This document shows, one piece after another, positions 1-9,300 of a stretch of 64,000 nucleotides of DNA; the first letter of the stretch is position 1, and each line of letters opens with the position of its first letter. The stretch is from NVTR01 sp036480115 (GTDB taxonomy: Bacteria > Pseudomonadota > Alphaproteobacteria > Rhodobacterales > Rhodobacteraceae): contig CBDDAE010000002.1 in assembly GCA_965224795.1 (NCBI GenBank), forward strand, positions 992,001-1,056,000. The letters run 5' to 3'. Below the pieces are notes generated by a model. That model had not been told where the DNA came from, made no database searches, and worked only from the letters and a program-made list of their open reading frames with translations. The position numbers and the translations under genes are program-made.

Positions 1-1
1 T

Positions 2-1852
2 CAGGGCCTGATCGGCGACCCGGAATTTGGCGCGGCCTTGGGATTATCCGAAAAGCTGGCCCGCTCGGTTGGTATTGCCTACGCAGCCAGTCCACTAGAT
101 CGGCAAGCAACAGCCAAAACGCTAAACAGATTTAAAGACGCCACCACTATCCGGCGCAAAGGCTTAACCTATCTGATCACAGTCTCCACAAGTTCAAAAT
201 CACCTGCCCGTGCGGCCTTTTTGGCCAACAGCCTGGCCAAGGCCTACATAACCCAACAGGTGGAAGCGAAAGTCTCACGGTCGCTGGCGGCAAGGGATGT
301 TTTGAATACCCAGATCATAGCGGCTCAGCTATCCTTAACATCCTACGAAACCACATTTTCCCAGTTTCTGGAAAAAAACCTGGACCAAGTTGCCGAAGGC
401 ACCGAAATGTCTGGTTTGCAGACCGCACTTAGCCAGGCTGAATTATCTCTGCAACAAAAGGAACGGGACCAACTCGGCCTGCGACAGTTGTTGCGCCAGG
501 AAGACTGGGCAGCACTTGGTAACAAGCTTGGCGATAGCCAATTGCGCGATCTGATTCAGACGCGCAGCGATATATTGGCAAGCATTTCCAAGGGAAACAG
601 TCCGGCCAATCCAAAGAGCTTCCAGCTGGCACTGGCCGAGATCGACGCAAAACTAAATGCCAGTTCAGCCGCCAGTCTGAAAACCCTTACAGCCGAAACG
701 ATCAATCTGGATCAGAAAATCACCGGGCTACGCGGCCAAATGCGCCGGGCATTTTTGGCCAGTGATCTTTCACCCCAGTTGCTTACAGAAATTTACGCGA
801 TTCAACAGGATACCAGCATTGCCCGCGCGCAGTACGACAACCTTGTGTTGCGCATGCGTGATCTGGACACTCAGGCCAATATTCAGATCGCTGATAGCCG
901 CGTCGTTTCGCCTGCCCTGGAACCCGTCACGCCGACATTCCCGAACCGTAGTCTGGTTTTACTGGTAGCACTGGCGGCCTCCATGGGGTTTGGGGTCAGT
1001 CTGGCATTTCTGAATGAATACTATATCGGCGGCATCACCTCGGCATCACAGCTGGGCGAGCTACTGCAAACCCCTGTGGCAGCTACCATCCCTGCCCGTT
1101 CCGGCCAAAATTCCGGGCAGCTTAGCCATGCAGAAACCATCATTGACGCGCCACTTTCGATCTATTCAGAATCCGTGCGTAAACTACGGGCTGCCATTGA
1201 CCAAAAATTTAAGGCGCGTGGTGGCGGCGACCCACCTCAACTTTCGAGGGGCGGTAAAACTATTTTGATCACGTCGGCCCTGGCAAATGAAGGGAAAACC
1301 ACGGCCGCCCTATCCTTGGCGCGCACCTATGCACAAGCAGGCCAGAAAACCCTGTTGATAGACGCTGATTTGCGCCAGCCATCCGTGCATCTGCATCTGG
1401 GGTTTGAGCCGCAGATCGGGTTTCTCGACTACTTGCGCAATGCGTCAGAAACAGATTTGACCGGGTCATTTTATGCCCGTGATCCGGCCAGTTCCCTGGC
1501 TTTAATTATGGGGGCCGCGCGCAGTGAATTTCCCACGGATCAGTTGCTTAGTTCAGCAACATTTGAGGCACTGCTGGCTCAGGCAAAAGAAGTGTATGAT
1601 GTGGTCATCATTGATTCACCGCCTTTGCTGCCTGTGGTAGATGCCCGCTATATTGCTCATTACGCCGATGCGGTTGTCATGGTGGTGAAATGGGCCGCCA
1701 CTGGTCAGGGTGATCTTAAATCAGCGGTGCAGCCGCTTCGTGATGCCATGCGCCCGGGATCCGCTCTGCATCCGGTATTGGTTCAAGTTAAGGACCGTAC
1801 TGCCAAGCCCGAACTGGGCAGCTACGGCGACGGTTATTCCGCCGCTATCTGA
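2..1852 (+). CDS. Polysaccharide co-polymerase / BY-kinase (Wzc/ExoP type), 5' partial
   Basis: The frame is open to the left edge of the window, so the N-terminus (first membrane segment and most of the Wzz domain) is missing. The visible 616 residues hold a long helical periplasmic region, a second membrane segment near residues 310-330 and a C-terminal cytoplasmic bacterial tyrosine kinase. Kinase motifs are a Walker A (ALANEGKTT), a Walker A' (LLIDADLRQPS) and a Walker B (VVIIDSPPLLPVVDA). Proteins of this kind control chain length and export of exopolysaccharide at the inner membrane by cycles of tyrosine autophosphorylation. The C-terminal tail has only two tyrosines (SYGDGY), fewer than the usual cluster. 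The gene converges with the next glycosyltransferase and their ends overlap by 19 bases. Wzx- and Wzy-type genes follow, which supports an exopolysaccharide role. Confidence 0.9.
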   Translation, partial: QGLIGDPEFGAALGLSEKLARSVGIAYAASPLDRQATAKTLNRFKDATTIRRKGLTYLITVSTSSKSPARAAFLANSLAKAYITQQVEAKVSRSLAARDVLNTQIIAAQLSLTSYETTFSQFLEKNLDQVAEGTEMSGLQTALSQAELSLQQKERDQLGLRQLLRQEDWAALGNKLGDSQLRDLIQTRSDILASISKGNSPANPKSFQLALAEIDAKLNASSAASLKTLTAETINLDQKITGLRGQMRRAFLASDLSPQLLTEIYAIQQDTSIARAQYDNLVLRMRDLDTQANIQIADSRVVSPALEPVTPTFPNRSLVLLVALAASMGFGVSLAFLNEYYIGGITSASQLGELLQTPVAATIPARSGQNSGQLSHAETIIDAPLSIYSESVRKLRAAIDQKFKARGGGDPPQLSRGGKTILITSALANEGKTTAALSLARTYAQAGQKTLLIDADLRQPSVHLHLGFEPQIGFLDYLRNASETDLTGSFYARDPASSLALIMGAARSEFPTDQLLSSATFEALLAQAKEVYDVVIIDSPPLLPVVDARYIAHYADAVVMVVKWAATGQGDLKSAVQPLRDAMRPGSALHPVLVQVKDRTAKPELGSYGDGYSAAI

Positions 1853-2964
1853 ACCAAACGGGGTTCCTCCAGCATAAGGGTGCGGTACTGGCCCAACACA
1901 TCATTCCAACGGAAGTCCAGCGCATGGCGTTTGCGTGCGGCAATCTTGGCCATTTGCAAGGCGATGTCATCCTGCGCCAGTTCAGTAATTTGCGCCCGAC
2001 ACGACGCTACATCTGAAAAGTACCGTTGCCCTTCACCGGCGGTCCAGCGGTTGAATAAATTGTCATGGGCGATCACCGCGTTGCCGGCCCCCAGGGCCTC
2101 AACCAGCGACGGGTTGGTACCACCAACCTGGTGCCCGTGAAAATATGCCCGAGCATGGAACCGCAAGGCTTTCACCCGGTGATCTTCATAGATACCGCCG
2201 GCGAATTTCACACATTTGCCGCCAGATTGGCGGATGGTTCGATGGTACGCGTTATCGGGGTCAAGGCGGCCCAATACCAATAGATCCAACCCGGTATTTG
2301 CAGCTTGAAATGCCTGCACAATCTCAAGGATTGAATTCTCAGGCTCAATGCGAGCCACTGAAATAAAATATTTTCCGGCACGCAGGCCCAGATCCCTAAC
2401 AGGGCCGGAATTTGCCTGTTTAACCACATCTGACCCATAGGGAATAACAACTGTTGAGCGCAATGAACGCCGGGAAATATGTCGGCCAATTTCCGGGTGG
2501 TCCGCGATCGGGGTATTACAAAGATTGGCACCGATAATTTCGTTCAGCAGCAGCCAAAGTTTTGCCGGTTTTGACCATTTCTTCCGCTTCCATTCGATGC
2601 CGTCCATATTCATAAAAACTTTGCGGCGTTTCAGCTTTTGCAGCAGGTTGAATACGGCTGTGTTATAACCCAAGACCAGATCAACACCGGGCTGGCGCAA
2701 AACGTGGCGGGCACATTTCAGATCAAATTCCATAGTGCCAACTGCGCCGGAACGCCGGGTGCCAAAATGCACACGATGAATGCCGTTCCAGGTATCTTCG
2801 CGCCCCTTCAAATCAGCAGGCCCGTCGGTTTGGCAATAGACAGTGACTGAATAGCCGTGGCGCACCAGATAAAGCGCCAGACGTTCGGCGAATGTCTCAA
2901 ATCCCCCATGGGCGGCGGGCACACCGCGGGTGCCTAGAATATTCAGATGCGTTGCGTGGGTCAC
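1834..2964 (-). CDS. Glycosyltransferase family 4 with DUF1972-type N-terminus
   Basis: The N-terminus (LNILGTRGVPAAHGGFETFA) is the hallmark of DUF1972/GT4 rhamnosyl- or glucosyl-transferases of exopolysaccharide assembly. The C-terminal half has the GT-B donor site pattern (ARIEPENSI, then GGTNPSLVEALGAG). It probably adds a sugar to a lipid-linked repeat unit at the cytoplasmic membrane face; donor and acceptor cannot be read. I place the start at the GTG at 2964 because a GGAGG-like sequence (complement of 2970-2975) sits five bases upstream; the longest open frame starts at an ATG at 2985. The 3' end overlaps the convergent kinase gene. Confidence 0.85.
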   Translation of the reverse strand: MTHATHLNILGTRGVPAAHGGFETFAERLALYLVRHGYSVTVYCQTDGPADLKGREDTWNGIHRVHFGTRRSGAVGTMEFDLKCARHVLRQPGVDLVLGYNTAVFNLLQKLKRRKVFMNMDGIEWKRKKWSKPAKLWLLLNEIIGANLCNTPIADHPEIGRHISRRSLRSTVVIPYGSDVVKQANSGPVRDLGLRAGKYFISVARIEPENSILEIVQAFQAANTGLDLLVLGRLDPDNAYHRTIRQSGGKCVKFAGGIYEDHRVKALRFHARAYFHGHQVGGTNPSLVEALGAGNAVIAHDNLFNRWTAGEGQRYFSDVASCRAQITELAQDDIALQMAKIAARKRHALDFRWNDVLGQYRTLMLEEPRLVQIAAE

Positions 2965-3130
2965 AGGGACCTCCCTACTCATCAACTACACAAATCCGCT
3001 GCGGGGTCGCATTGCGCCATTTGGCATGTTGGATAAGCTTTTTGTAAAATTGAACCATTTAACAATGCGTTAACTGTGTTTCGTTTAGATTGTGTTTACC
3101 ATTTGGGTGAAACTCGGGGAGGCAAAAGAC

Positions 3131-3166
3131 ATGACAAAAACCTTGCGAAAATTAACACGCCAATGA
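3131..3166 (+). CDS. Possible 11-codon leader peptide upstream of the flippase gene
   Basis: A short frame, ATG at 3131 to TGA at 3164-3166, encodes MTKTLRKLTRQ. A purine-rich GGGGAGG-like stretch lies just before it, a better ribosome site than any directly in front of the next gene. Its stop overlaps the flippase ATG at 3163 in an ATGA junction. This could be a coupling leader that delivers ribosomes to the flippase. No conservation evidence is available from one sequence. Confidence 0.4.
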   Translation: MTKTLRKLTRQ

Positions 3167-4488
3167 AGCTATCCGCGCTTGCCAACCGAACCCTGGTGAT
3201 CAAACTGATTGCAGCCATAACAACCTACGGGTTCACCATATTGCTTGCCCGCACCATGGCGCCGCAGGAATTTGGCAAGGTTGCCCTGTTCCTTAACCTG
3301 TCCCTGATCATGTCGGTTATTGGGGCGCGCGGCCAGCAGTTGTCGGCTTTACGTTTCGCCCCGCCGCTAACTGAGAAAAACGACGTTTCAGGGCGGGCTG
3401 TATTTTTCGGAATGGCCGCGCGCAAGGCAGCTACTGGAACAATTATCGCGTTTAGCATTTGTCTGTGCGCAGCCTTTCTGACCCAGGCATTCGGGGGATT
3501 CGCACTATACTCTGTCGCCCAGATCTGGCTGGGTCTGGCCCTGATACCGCTGGTGGGCTGGGTGGATTTGCAATCTCACATGGCGCGCGGTTGCGGCTTA
3601 TTGCGCCTGTCGCTGATCCCCAAAGAAATTGCCTGGCGCGCAGGCGCGGGTGTGGTAGTTTTGGGGCTGTTCCTGATCCAAAAACAAACCTTAAACACCA
3701 CCGACGTTTTGTTGTCGCTGGCATTGTGCCTGTTGTTAATCGCAACACTTCAAGCCCGGCATTTGGTGCAGGAGATTGGCCTGCCAAACTTTCGAAACCT
3801 GACAACGGATGATCACAAGAAAGATTGGAATGGCACAACAAACCCGTTTTGGATCACGTCGGTTTCCAACATTTTTCTGACCAATGCCGATGTAATACTG
3901 CTTGGCTTGTTTGCCGGTCCCCGCGTGGCTGGTGCCTATTTTGCCGCCAACAGACTGGCCATGTTGCTGTCCTTTTTCCAAACAAGCTACAATGTGGTAC
4001 TGGCCCCAGCGCTTGCCAATGCATGGCAGTCTGACAAACCCCATGAAACCAGCGATATCATCCACCGAGCCACTTTTAAAATGAGCTTGCCAACCCTTTT
4101 GTTTGGCACATTCCTGTTTCTGTTAGCTCCGCAATTTCTGGGGCTGTTTGGTCCGGGTTTTGGGGCGGCTGTTACGCCTTTGCGTATTTTGATCCTGGCT
4201 GCCTTGGTGAACACCTTGACCGGCCCCGCCGATATCGCCTTGAACATGGGGGGCTTTCATCGACCGGCCATGGGCGCAAGTGCCCTGTCGCTTGCGGTTA
4301 GTTCCCTGTCATTGGCTGTGGGCGCTGTGTGGGGCGGCGCGACGGGTATTGCCATTGCAGTGCTGTTTTCAACGGCTTTTCGCAAATTGATATTCTGGTG
4401 GCTTGCTATGCGTCACATGTCTGTTCGCACCGATATACTTGCCGCCCTTTGGCCAACATCCGCCCGCGCATATGGTCTCAACCAATGA
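3163..4488 (+). CDS. Wzx-type polysaccharide flippase (MATE/MOP superfamily)
   Basis: A 441-residue, almost wholly hydrophobic protein with about twelve predicted membrane segments, matching the polysaccharide biosynthesis/oligosaccharide flippase family. The N-terminal segment (ITTYGFTILLARTMAPQEFG) and central pattern (NPFWITSVSNIFLTNADVIL) are typical. It would flip lipid-linked repeat units across the inner membrane. The frame extends upstream to a GTG at 3076, but the ATG at 3163 begins the recognisable family N-terminus and overlaps a short leader frame. It overlaps the downstream polymerase gene by four bases (ATGA at 4485-4488). Confidence 0.85.
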   Translation: MKLSALANRTLVIKLIAAITTYGFTILLARTMAPQEFGKVALFLNLSLIMSVIGARGQQLSALRFAPPLTEKNDVSGRAVFFGMAARKAATGTIIAFSICLCAAFLTQAFGGFALYSVAQIWLGLALIPLVGWVDLQSHMARGCGLLRLSLIPKEIAWRAGAGVVVLGLFLIQKQTLNTTDVLLSLALCLLLIATLQARHLVQEIGLPNFRNLTTDDHKKDWNGTTNPFWITSVSNIFLTNADVILLGLFAGPRVAGAYFAANRLAMLLSFFQTSYNVVLAPALANAWQSDKPHETSDIIHRATFKMSLPTLLFGTFLFLLAPQFLGLFGPGFGAAVTPLRILILAALVNTLTGPADIALNMGGFHRPAMGASALSLAVSSLSLAVGAVWGGATGIAIAVLFSTAFRKLIFWWLAMRHMSVRTDILAALWPTSARAYGLNQ

Positions 4489-5771
4489 CCATCGCCCAAA
4501 CTCGAATTGACGGGCAAGCAATTACCCGGCCACCATCACCCGAAGCCATTTTCATACTGGCATTGTTTTCCCTAAGATGGTTGGCCGGGATTATGGAAAA
4601 CAATGGGATACCCGCTGCCTCTGAAATAGCAGCAATATTAATGCTGGGTGGCCTGGCAATCCTGTTGCTAAACCGCATGAGGGTTGCGGCAGATTCGGCC
4701 CTGTTCTGCGCTGGTATCTTTACCTGGATTTTTTCCGGGGCACTTTCTTTTGCGGCCAACCCAAATGCCGACCTTCAGGCGACCATTTCCTTGCTTTCGC
4801 TTCTCGCGCTTTATGGACTATTCGCCAATGCCGCCGGATCTTTCCTAAAGCAGCGTAACACCCAAAAATCCCTATCGACGGTCATGATCCTGTTTATAAT
4901 CGCTGGCTTTGCCCTGTCGGCGTTCCAACTAATATCCGGTAGTGGCTTTGTTGAATCCGGCAAACAACATATGCAACGGGCTTTTGGCAGCGATGTTCAC
5001 CCGGTTTCTTTCGCGGTGCAGATTGTCGCCGCACTGGTTGCTGTTGAAATTTTGCGGGTAAAACGGCAGCAAAAACTCACCCCCTTTCACGTTGTAGTTC
5101 TGGGCCTTGGTTGCCTGACGCTTTATCTGACCTTTGCCCGCACTGCCTGGGTCATGGCATTGATTATCGTCGCATTGGTGTTCATTTTACGCGGCTCACT
5201 TTTGCGTCGTTTCACCTTGATGATCGCCATGACCTGTATTGGCGCAGCGCTCTTGATAAGTTCAGACAGGTTCACCGATCTGGGCAGCCTGCCATTTTTC
5301 TTGGCCAACTTTTCATTTCAGGATGCTGTGTTTGACTGGCGTTACGTTGATAACTCTGTGTCCTGGCGCATAGTAAACTGGAGCTATGGCTTCCAGCAAG
5401 CGCTAGAGCAGCCTTGGCTAGGCTATGGGCCGGGGCAATCGGCCGTTTCCAGTTACTTTAATCTGGAAATGCACAACATCTTTCTGGAAGTTTTCTTTGA
5501 AGGCGGTATTTTCGGATTGGCAGCCTTGATCATAACAATCTTTGGCCTTGTACATCTGCACCGCAGACTACCAAACGCGACGGCGGCTGACAAATATTCC
5601 TGCGTGTTGGCCAATGGTTTTGGCTTAACTCTTTTTCTGGCTGTAACTTTTTCCACCAGTTTCGTGGATCAGCTTATGTCCTTTCTGCTTTACATCCTTT
5701 TGCTCTCAGCCTCGGCTGCACCAACAGCGAACAATGAATACGGGTTTCGGAACTTACAAAATAATATTTGA
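4485..5771 (+). CDS. O-antigen ligase/polymerase-like membrane protein (Wzy type)
   Basis: A 428-residue protein with about ten to twelve membrane segments. The C-terminal motif (WLGYGPGQSA, then EMHNIFLEVFFEGGIFGL) is the signature of the Wzy_C/O-antigen ligase family. It would polymerise or ligate the exported repeat units on the periplasmic side. The start is the ATG at 4485, which overlaps the flippase stop. With the Wzc-type kinase, glycosyltransferase and Wzx it completes a Wzx/Wzy-dependent exopolysaccharide locus that continues to the left of the window. Confidence 0.82.
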   Translation: MTIAQTRIDGQAITRPPSPEAIFILALFSLRWLAGIMENNGIPAASEIAAILMLGGLAILLLNRMRVAADSALFCAGIFTWIFSGALSFAANPNADLQATISLLSLLALYGLFANAAGSFLKQRNTQKSLSTVMILFIIAGFALSAFQLISGSGFVESGKQHMQRAFGSDVHPVSFAVQIVAALVAVEILRVKRQQKLTPFHVVVLGLGCLTLYLTFARTAWVMALIIVALVFILRGSLLRRFTLMIAMTCIGAALLISSDRFTDLGSLPFFLANFSFQDAVFDWRYVDNSVSWRIVNWSYGFQQALEQPWLGYGPGQSAVSSYFNLEMHNIFLEVFFEGGIFGLAALIITIFGLVHLHRRLPNATAADKYSCVLANGFGLTLFLAVTFSTSFVDQLMSFLLYILLLSASAAPTANNEYGFRNLQNNI

Positions 5772-5840
5772 CCATTTGGTAAAACCTTGCTAATCCGCGT
5801 TGCCCGTGGCACCCTGCTTCTTTGATGCGTGGAGGATAAA

Positions 5841-6845
5841 TTGCAAACCGATCACCCTAGTAAATCCCAGACCGCTACTGCGGCCCAGCTGCCCCAGATT
5901 CACGGGGCGCGCAACGCTGGAATGGATCTGGATTTGGATTGGGTCGCCTCGGTTCAGGCCAATACTTCGGCCATTGAACGGCGCGCCGCCACCTTACCCG
6001 GTCGGCGTTCCGTCAAAAAGAATTTTCAGGCTGCATGGTTGTTAAAAGCCGTGACACTGATTGATCTGACCACTCTGTCGGGCGATGACACCCAGGGCCG
6101 GGTGCGCCGTCTTTGCGCCAAGGCAGCCAATCCGGTTCGGCGCGATATCCTGGACGCGCTTGGGATAGATAATATCACCACCGGCGCCGTTTGTGTTTAC
6201 CACGAAATGATTGAAACTGCCGTAGAAGCCTTGCAAGGCACCGGCATCCCAGTGGCCGCCGTTTCTACTGGTTTCCCTGCCGGCCTGTCACCGTTTCATC
6301 TGCGTCTGGCGGAAATCAAAGAAAGTGTTCAGGCCGGGGCCGCTGAAATCGATATCGTCATATCACGCCGCCATGTGCTAACCGGCAACTGGCAGGCGCT
6401 TTACGATGAGATGTGCGAATTTCGCGCTGCTTGTGGTGACGCCCATATCAAAGCCATCCTGGCGACAGGCGAGCTGCAAACCCTGCGTAACGTGGCGCGC
6501 GCGTCGCTGATCTGCATGATGGCAGGTGCCGATTTCATCAAAACTTCCACCGGCAAAGAACCAGTGAACGCCACCCTGCCCGTCACCCTGACCATGATCC
6601 GCGCCATTCGCGACTACCAGGACCGAACAGGCTGCAAGGTCGGCTATAAACCGGCAGGTGGCATTTCCAAGGCCAAGGATTCACTGGTATATCTGGCCAT
6701 GATGAAGGATGAGCTGGGCACCCGCTGGCTACAACCCGACCTGTTTCGTTTTGGCGCTTCATCGCTTTTGGGCGACATTGAACGCCAGTTAGAACACCAC
6801 ATCACCGGCCGGTACTCTGCCGGTTTCCGCCACCCCGTAGGATAA
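5841..6845 (+). CDS. deoC: Deoxyribose-phosphate aldolase
   Basis: Cleaves 2-deoxyribose 5-phosphate to glyceraldehyde 3-phosphate and acetaldehyde in deoxynucleoside catabolism. The Schiff-base lysine lies in DFIKTSTGKEP and the second conserved lysine in KVGYKPAGGIS; TIM-barrel motifs such as EIDIVISRRHVLTG are present. I choose the TTG at 5841 because GGAGG at 5831-5835 sits five bases before it; a longer frame begins at GTG 5829, inside that ribosome site. The 334-residue length reflects an N-terminal extension of about 60 residues relative to E. coli DeoC. An ALDH16-type dehydrogenase follows after four bases and could oxidise the acetaldehyde. Confidence 0.93.
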   Translation: MQTDHPSKSQTATAAQLPQIHGARNAGMDLDLDWVASVQANTSAIERRAATLPGRRSVKKNFQAAWLLKAVTLIDLTTLSGDDTQGRVRRLCAKAANPVRRDILDALGIDNITTGAVCVYHEMIETAVEALQGTGIPVAAVSTGFPAGLSPFHLRLAEIKESVQAGAAEIDIVISRRHVLTGNWQALYDEMCEFRAACGDAHIKAILATGELQTLRNVARASLICMMAGADFIKTSTGKEPVNATLPVTLTMIRAIRDYQDRTGCKVGYKPAGGISKAKDSLVYLAMMKDELGTRWLQPDLFRFGASSLLGDIERQLEHHITGRYSAGFRHPVG

Positions 6846-6849
6846 CACC

Positions 6850-9204
6850 ATGAACGTTCCAGAAATATTTGAAACTATGGATTACGGCCCTGCCCCCGAA
6901 AGTTCCGCCGAAACGCTGGCATGGCTTGCTGAGCGGGATGGAAAATTCGGCCATTTCATCGATGGTAAATTCACCAAACCCGGCAAGGGCTTCGCAAGCA
7001 AAAACCCGGCCTCCGGTGAAGTCCTGGCGCAAATATCCCAGGGCAGTAAGAAAGACGTTAACGCCGCCGTTTCTGCCGCCCGCAAAGCGCAAACCAAATG
7101 GGCGCGCCTGCCTGGCCATGCCCGCGCCAAGTATCTGTATGCCCTAGCACGTCTGCTACAAAAACATTCCCGCCTGTTTGCGGTTCTAGAAACCATGGAT
7201 AACGGCAAACCCATCCGCGAAAGCCGCGATATCGACATCCCGCTGGTGGCGCGCCATTTCTACTACCATGCCGGTATGGCGCAACTGATGGACGCCGAAC
7301 TGCCCGACGCGCAAGCGCTTGGCGTTTGTGGCCAGATCATCCCGTGGAATTTCCCGCTTCTAATGCTGTCATGGAAAATCGCCCCGGCCATCGCCATGGG
7401 CAATACCGTGGTTCTGAAACCCGCCGAATACACCTCGCTCACCGCACTTTTATTCGGCCAAATCTGTCAGGAAGCGGGCCTGCCCAAAGGCGTTGTCAAC
7501 ATTGTCACCGGCGACGGCGCAACGGGTGAGCTGATCGTCAACCACCCCGACATCGACAAGATCGCCTTCACCGGTTCAACCGGCGTCGGTCGCAAGATCC
7601 GCCAAGCCACTGCTGGCACCGGCAAAGCCCTGACTTTGGAACTGGGCGGAAAATCCCCCTATATCGTATTTGACGACGCCGACATCGACAGCGCAGTTGA
7701 AGGTCTGGTTGACGCCATCTGGTTCAATTCCGGCCAGGTTTGTTGCGCCGGTTCGCGCCTGCTGGTGCAGGAAGGCATTGCTGAACGCTTCTACGCCAAA
7801 CTAAAAACCCGGATGCAGGGCCTGCGCATTGGCGATCCGCTGGACAAGTGCATTGACGTCGGCGCAGTGGTTGACCCGGTGCAGCTGAAAACCATCTCCG
7901 ACATGGTGGAAAAAGGTGGGTCTGAGGGCGAGGTTTTCCAAGCCGGTCAAATCCCCAACAAAGGCAGCTACTACCCACCAACCCTGATTACCGGGCTGCA
8001 CAGCTCGGCCTACCTGATGCAGGAAGAAATCTTTGGCCCGGTGCTGGTCGCCACCACGTTTCGCACCCCGTCTGAAGCGGTTGAACTGGCCAATAACACC
8101 CGCTTTGGCCTGGCCGCGACGGTCTGGACCGAAAACATAAATCTGGCGTTGGATATGGCGCCAAAGCTGGTATCCGGCATCGTCTGGATCAACGCCACCA
8201 ACCTGTTTGACGCGGCGGCCGGTTTTGGCGGCGTGCGCGAAAGCGGTTTCGGGCGTGAAGGCGGCTGGGAAGGTCTGCGCGCCTATACTAAACCCAAAAC
8301 GATGACGAAGCCGTTGAAACAAATCAACGCCGAAGCCGCCCCTAAAAACCCGGATGTACCGGGAATGGACCGCACCGCCAAACTGTATATTGGTGGCAAA
8401 CAGGCACGGCCCGACGGGGCCTACAGCGCCCCAGTCTGGTCACCGCGCGGTAGTCTTTTAGGCCACAAATCCCTTGCCAACCGTAAGGATGTTCGCAACG
8501 CCGTAGAAGCCGCCGCCAATGCTAAAAGCTGGTCCAAAACTTCGGCCCACCTGCGCGCCCAAATTCTGTATTACATCGGCGAAAACCTGTCTGCGCGTTC
8601 ACGTGAATTTGCCGACCGTATCCATGATCTCACCGGTGTTCACGCAAAAAATGCCCAAGCCGAGGTTGATACCGCTATCTCGCGCCTGTTCACCTACGCC
8701 GCCTGGGCCGACAAGTTGGACGGTGCTGCCAAAGCCGTGCCAATACGGGGCATTGCGCTGGCGATGAACGAACCTGTCGGTACCATCGGCATATTCTGCC
8801 CCGACGACATGCCCCTGCTCGGTCTGATTTCGACCATTGCCCCGGCCATCGCCATGGGCAACCGGGTGGTTGGCGTTGCTTCAGAACCCTACCCACTGGC
8901 GGCAACTGATTTTTATCAAGTCCTGGAAACCTCAGACGTCCCGGCGGGGGTGGTCAATATCCTGACCGGCCCCCATTCCGAACTGGCCCCGCATTTAGCA
9001 GGCCATGCCAATGTCGATGCCGTCTGGAGTTTCTCTTCAACTGATCTCTCGGCCCAAATTGAGCTGGAAAGCGCTGCAAACCTGAAACGCACATGGGTGA
9101 ACAACGTCCGCAATCGCGATTGGTTGAACGGGTCTGGCGCAGGACGTGAATTCTTGAACCACGCCGTTGAAACCAAAACCATCTGGGTACCCTACGGCGA
9201 ATAA
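6850..9204 (+). CDS. ALDH16-type double-domain aldehyde dehydrogenase
   Basis: A 784-residue protein with two aldehyde dehydrogenase domains. The N-terminal domain (about 1-490) is complete, with the general base Glu264 (LELGGKSP) and catalytic Cys298 (NSGQVCCAGSR). The C-terminal part (about 510-784) repeats the Rossmann-like half (IGGKQARPDG, VGTIGIFCPDDMP, APAIAMGNRVVG) but has no catalytic Cys or Glu motif. This matches the ALDH16 family, in which the second domain is non-catalytic and structural. Immediate linkage to deoC suggests acetaldehyde, or another aldehyde from nucleoside breakdown, as substrate; this is inference. A hairpin follows the stop codon. Confidence 0.9.
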   Translation: MNVPEIFETMDYGPAPESSAETLAWLAERDGKFGHFIDGKFTKPGKGFASKNPASGEVLAQISQGSKKDVNAAVSAARKAQTKWARLPGHARAKYLYALARLLQKHSRLFAVLETMDNGKPIRESRDIDIPLVARHFYYHAGMAQLMDAELPDAQALGVCGQIIPWNFPLLMLSWKIAPAIAMGNTVVLKPAEYTSLTALLFGQICQEAGLPKGVVNIVTGDGATGELIVNHPDIDKIAFTGSTGVGRKIRQATAGTGKALTLELGGKSPYIVFDDADIDSAVEGLVDAIWFNSGQVCCAGSRLLVQEGIAERFYAKLKTRMQGLRIGDPLDKCIDVGAVVDPVQLKTISDMVEKGGSEGEVFQAGQIPNKGSYYPPTLITGLHSSAYLMQEEIFGPVLVATTFRTPSEAVELANNTRFGLAATVWTENINLALDMAPKLVSGIVWINATNLFDAAAGFGGVRESGFGREGGWEGLRAYTKPKTMTKPLKQINAEAAPKNPDVPGMDRTAKLYIGGKQARPDGAYSAPVWSPRGSLLGHKSLANRKDVRNAVEAAANAKSWSKTSAHLRAQILYYIGENLSARSREFADRIHDLTGVHAKNAQAEVDTAISRLFTYAAWADKLDGAAKAVPIRGIALAMNEPVGTIGIFCPDDMPLLGLISTIAPAIAMGNRVVGVASEPYPLAATDFYQVLETSDVPAGVVNILTGPHSELAPHLAGHANVDAVWSFSSTDLSAQIELESAANLKRTWVNNVRNRDWLNGSGAGREFLNHAVETKTIWVPYGE

Positions 9205-9207
9205 ACA

Positions 9208-9233
9208 CCCTGTCCCGTGTAGACAGGACAGGG
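9208..9233 (+). terminator. Hairpin after the ALDH16 gene, terminator-like
   Basis: CCCTGTCC (9208-9215) pairs with GGACAGGG (9226-9233) around a 10-base loop, three bases after the stop. There is no strong T-run, so it may act with the repeat element at 9301-9397 or serve as an RNA stabiliser. Confidence 0.45.
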
Positions 9234-9300
9234 CGCCTTCACCTTTCACGGCCATCGGCTTCCCAGCCTGTACCGTATCCAGATAATTTGTCTAAATTCC

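Noticed and set aside
5771..5780. ACCATTTGGT upstream of deoC as an operator
   Set aside because: Only four base pairs per half-site; similar sequences occur at several places by chance.
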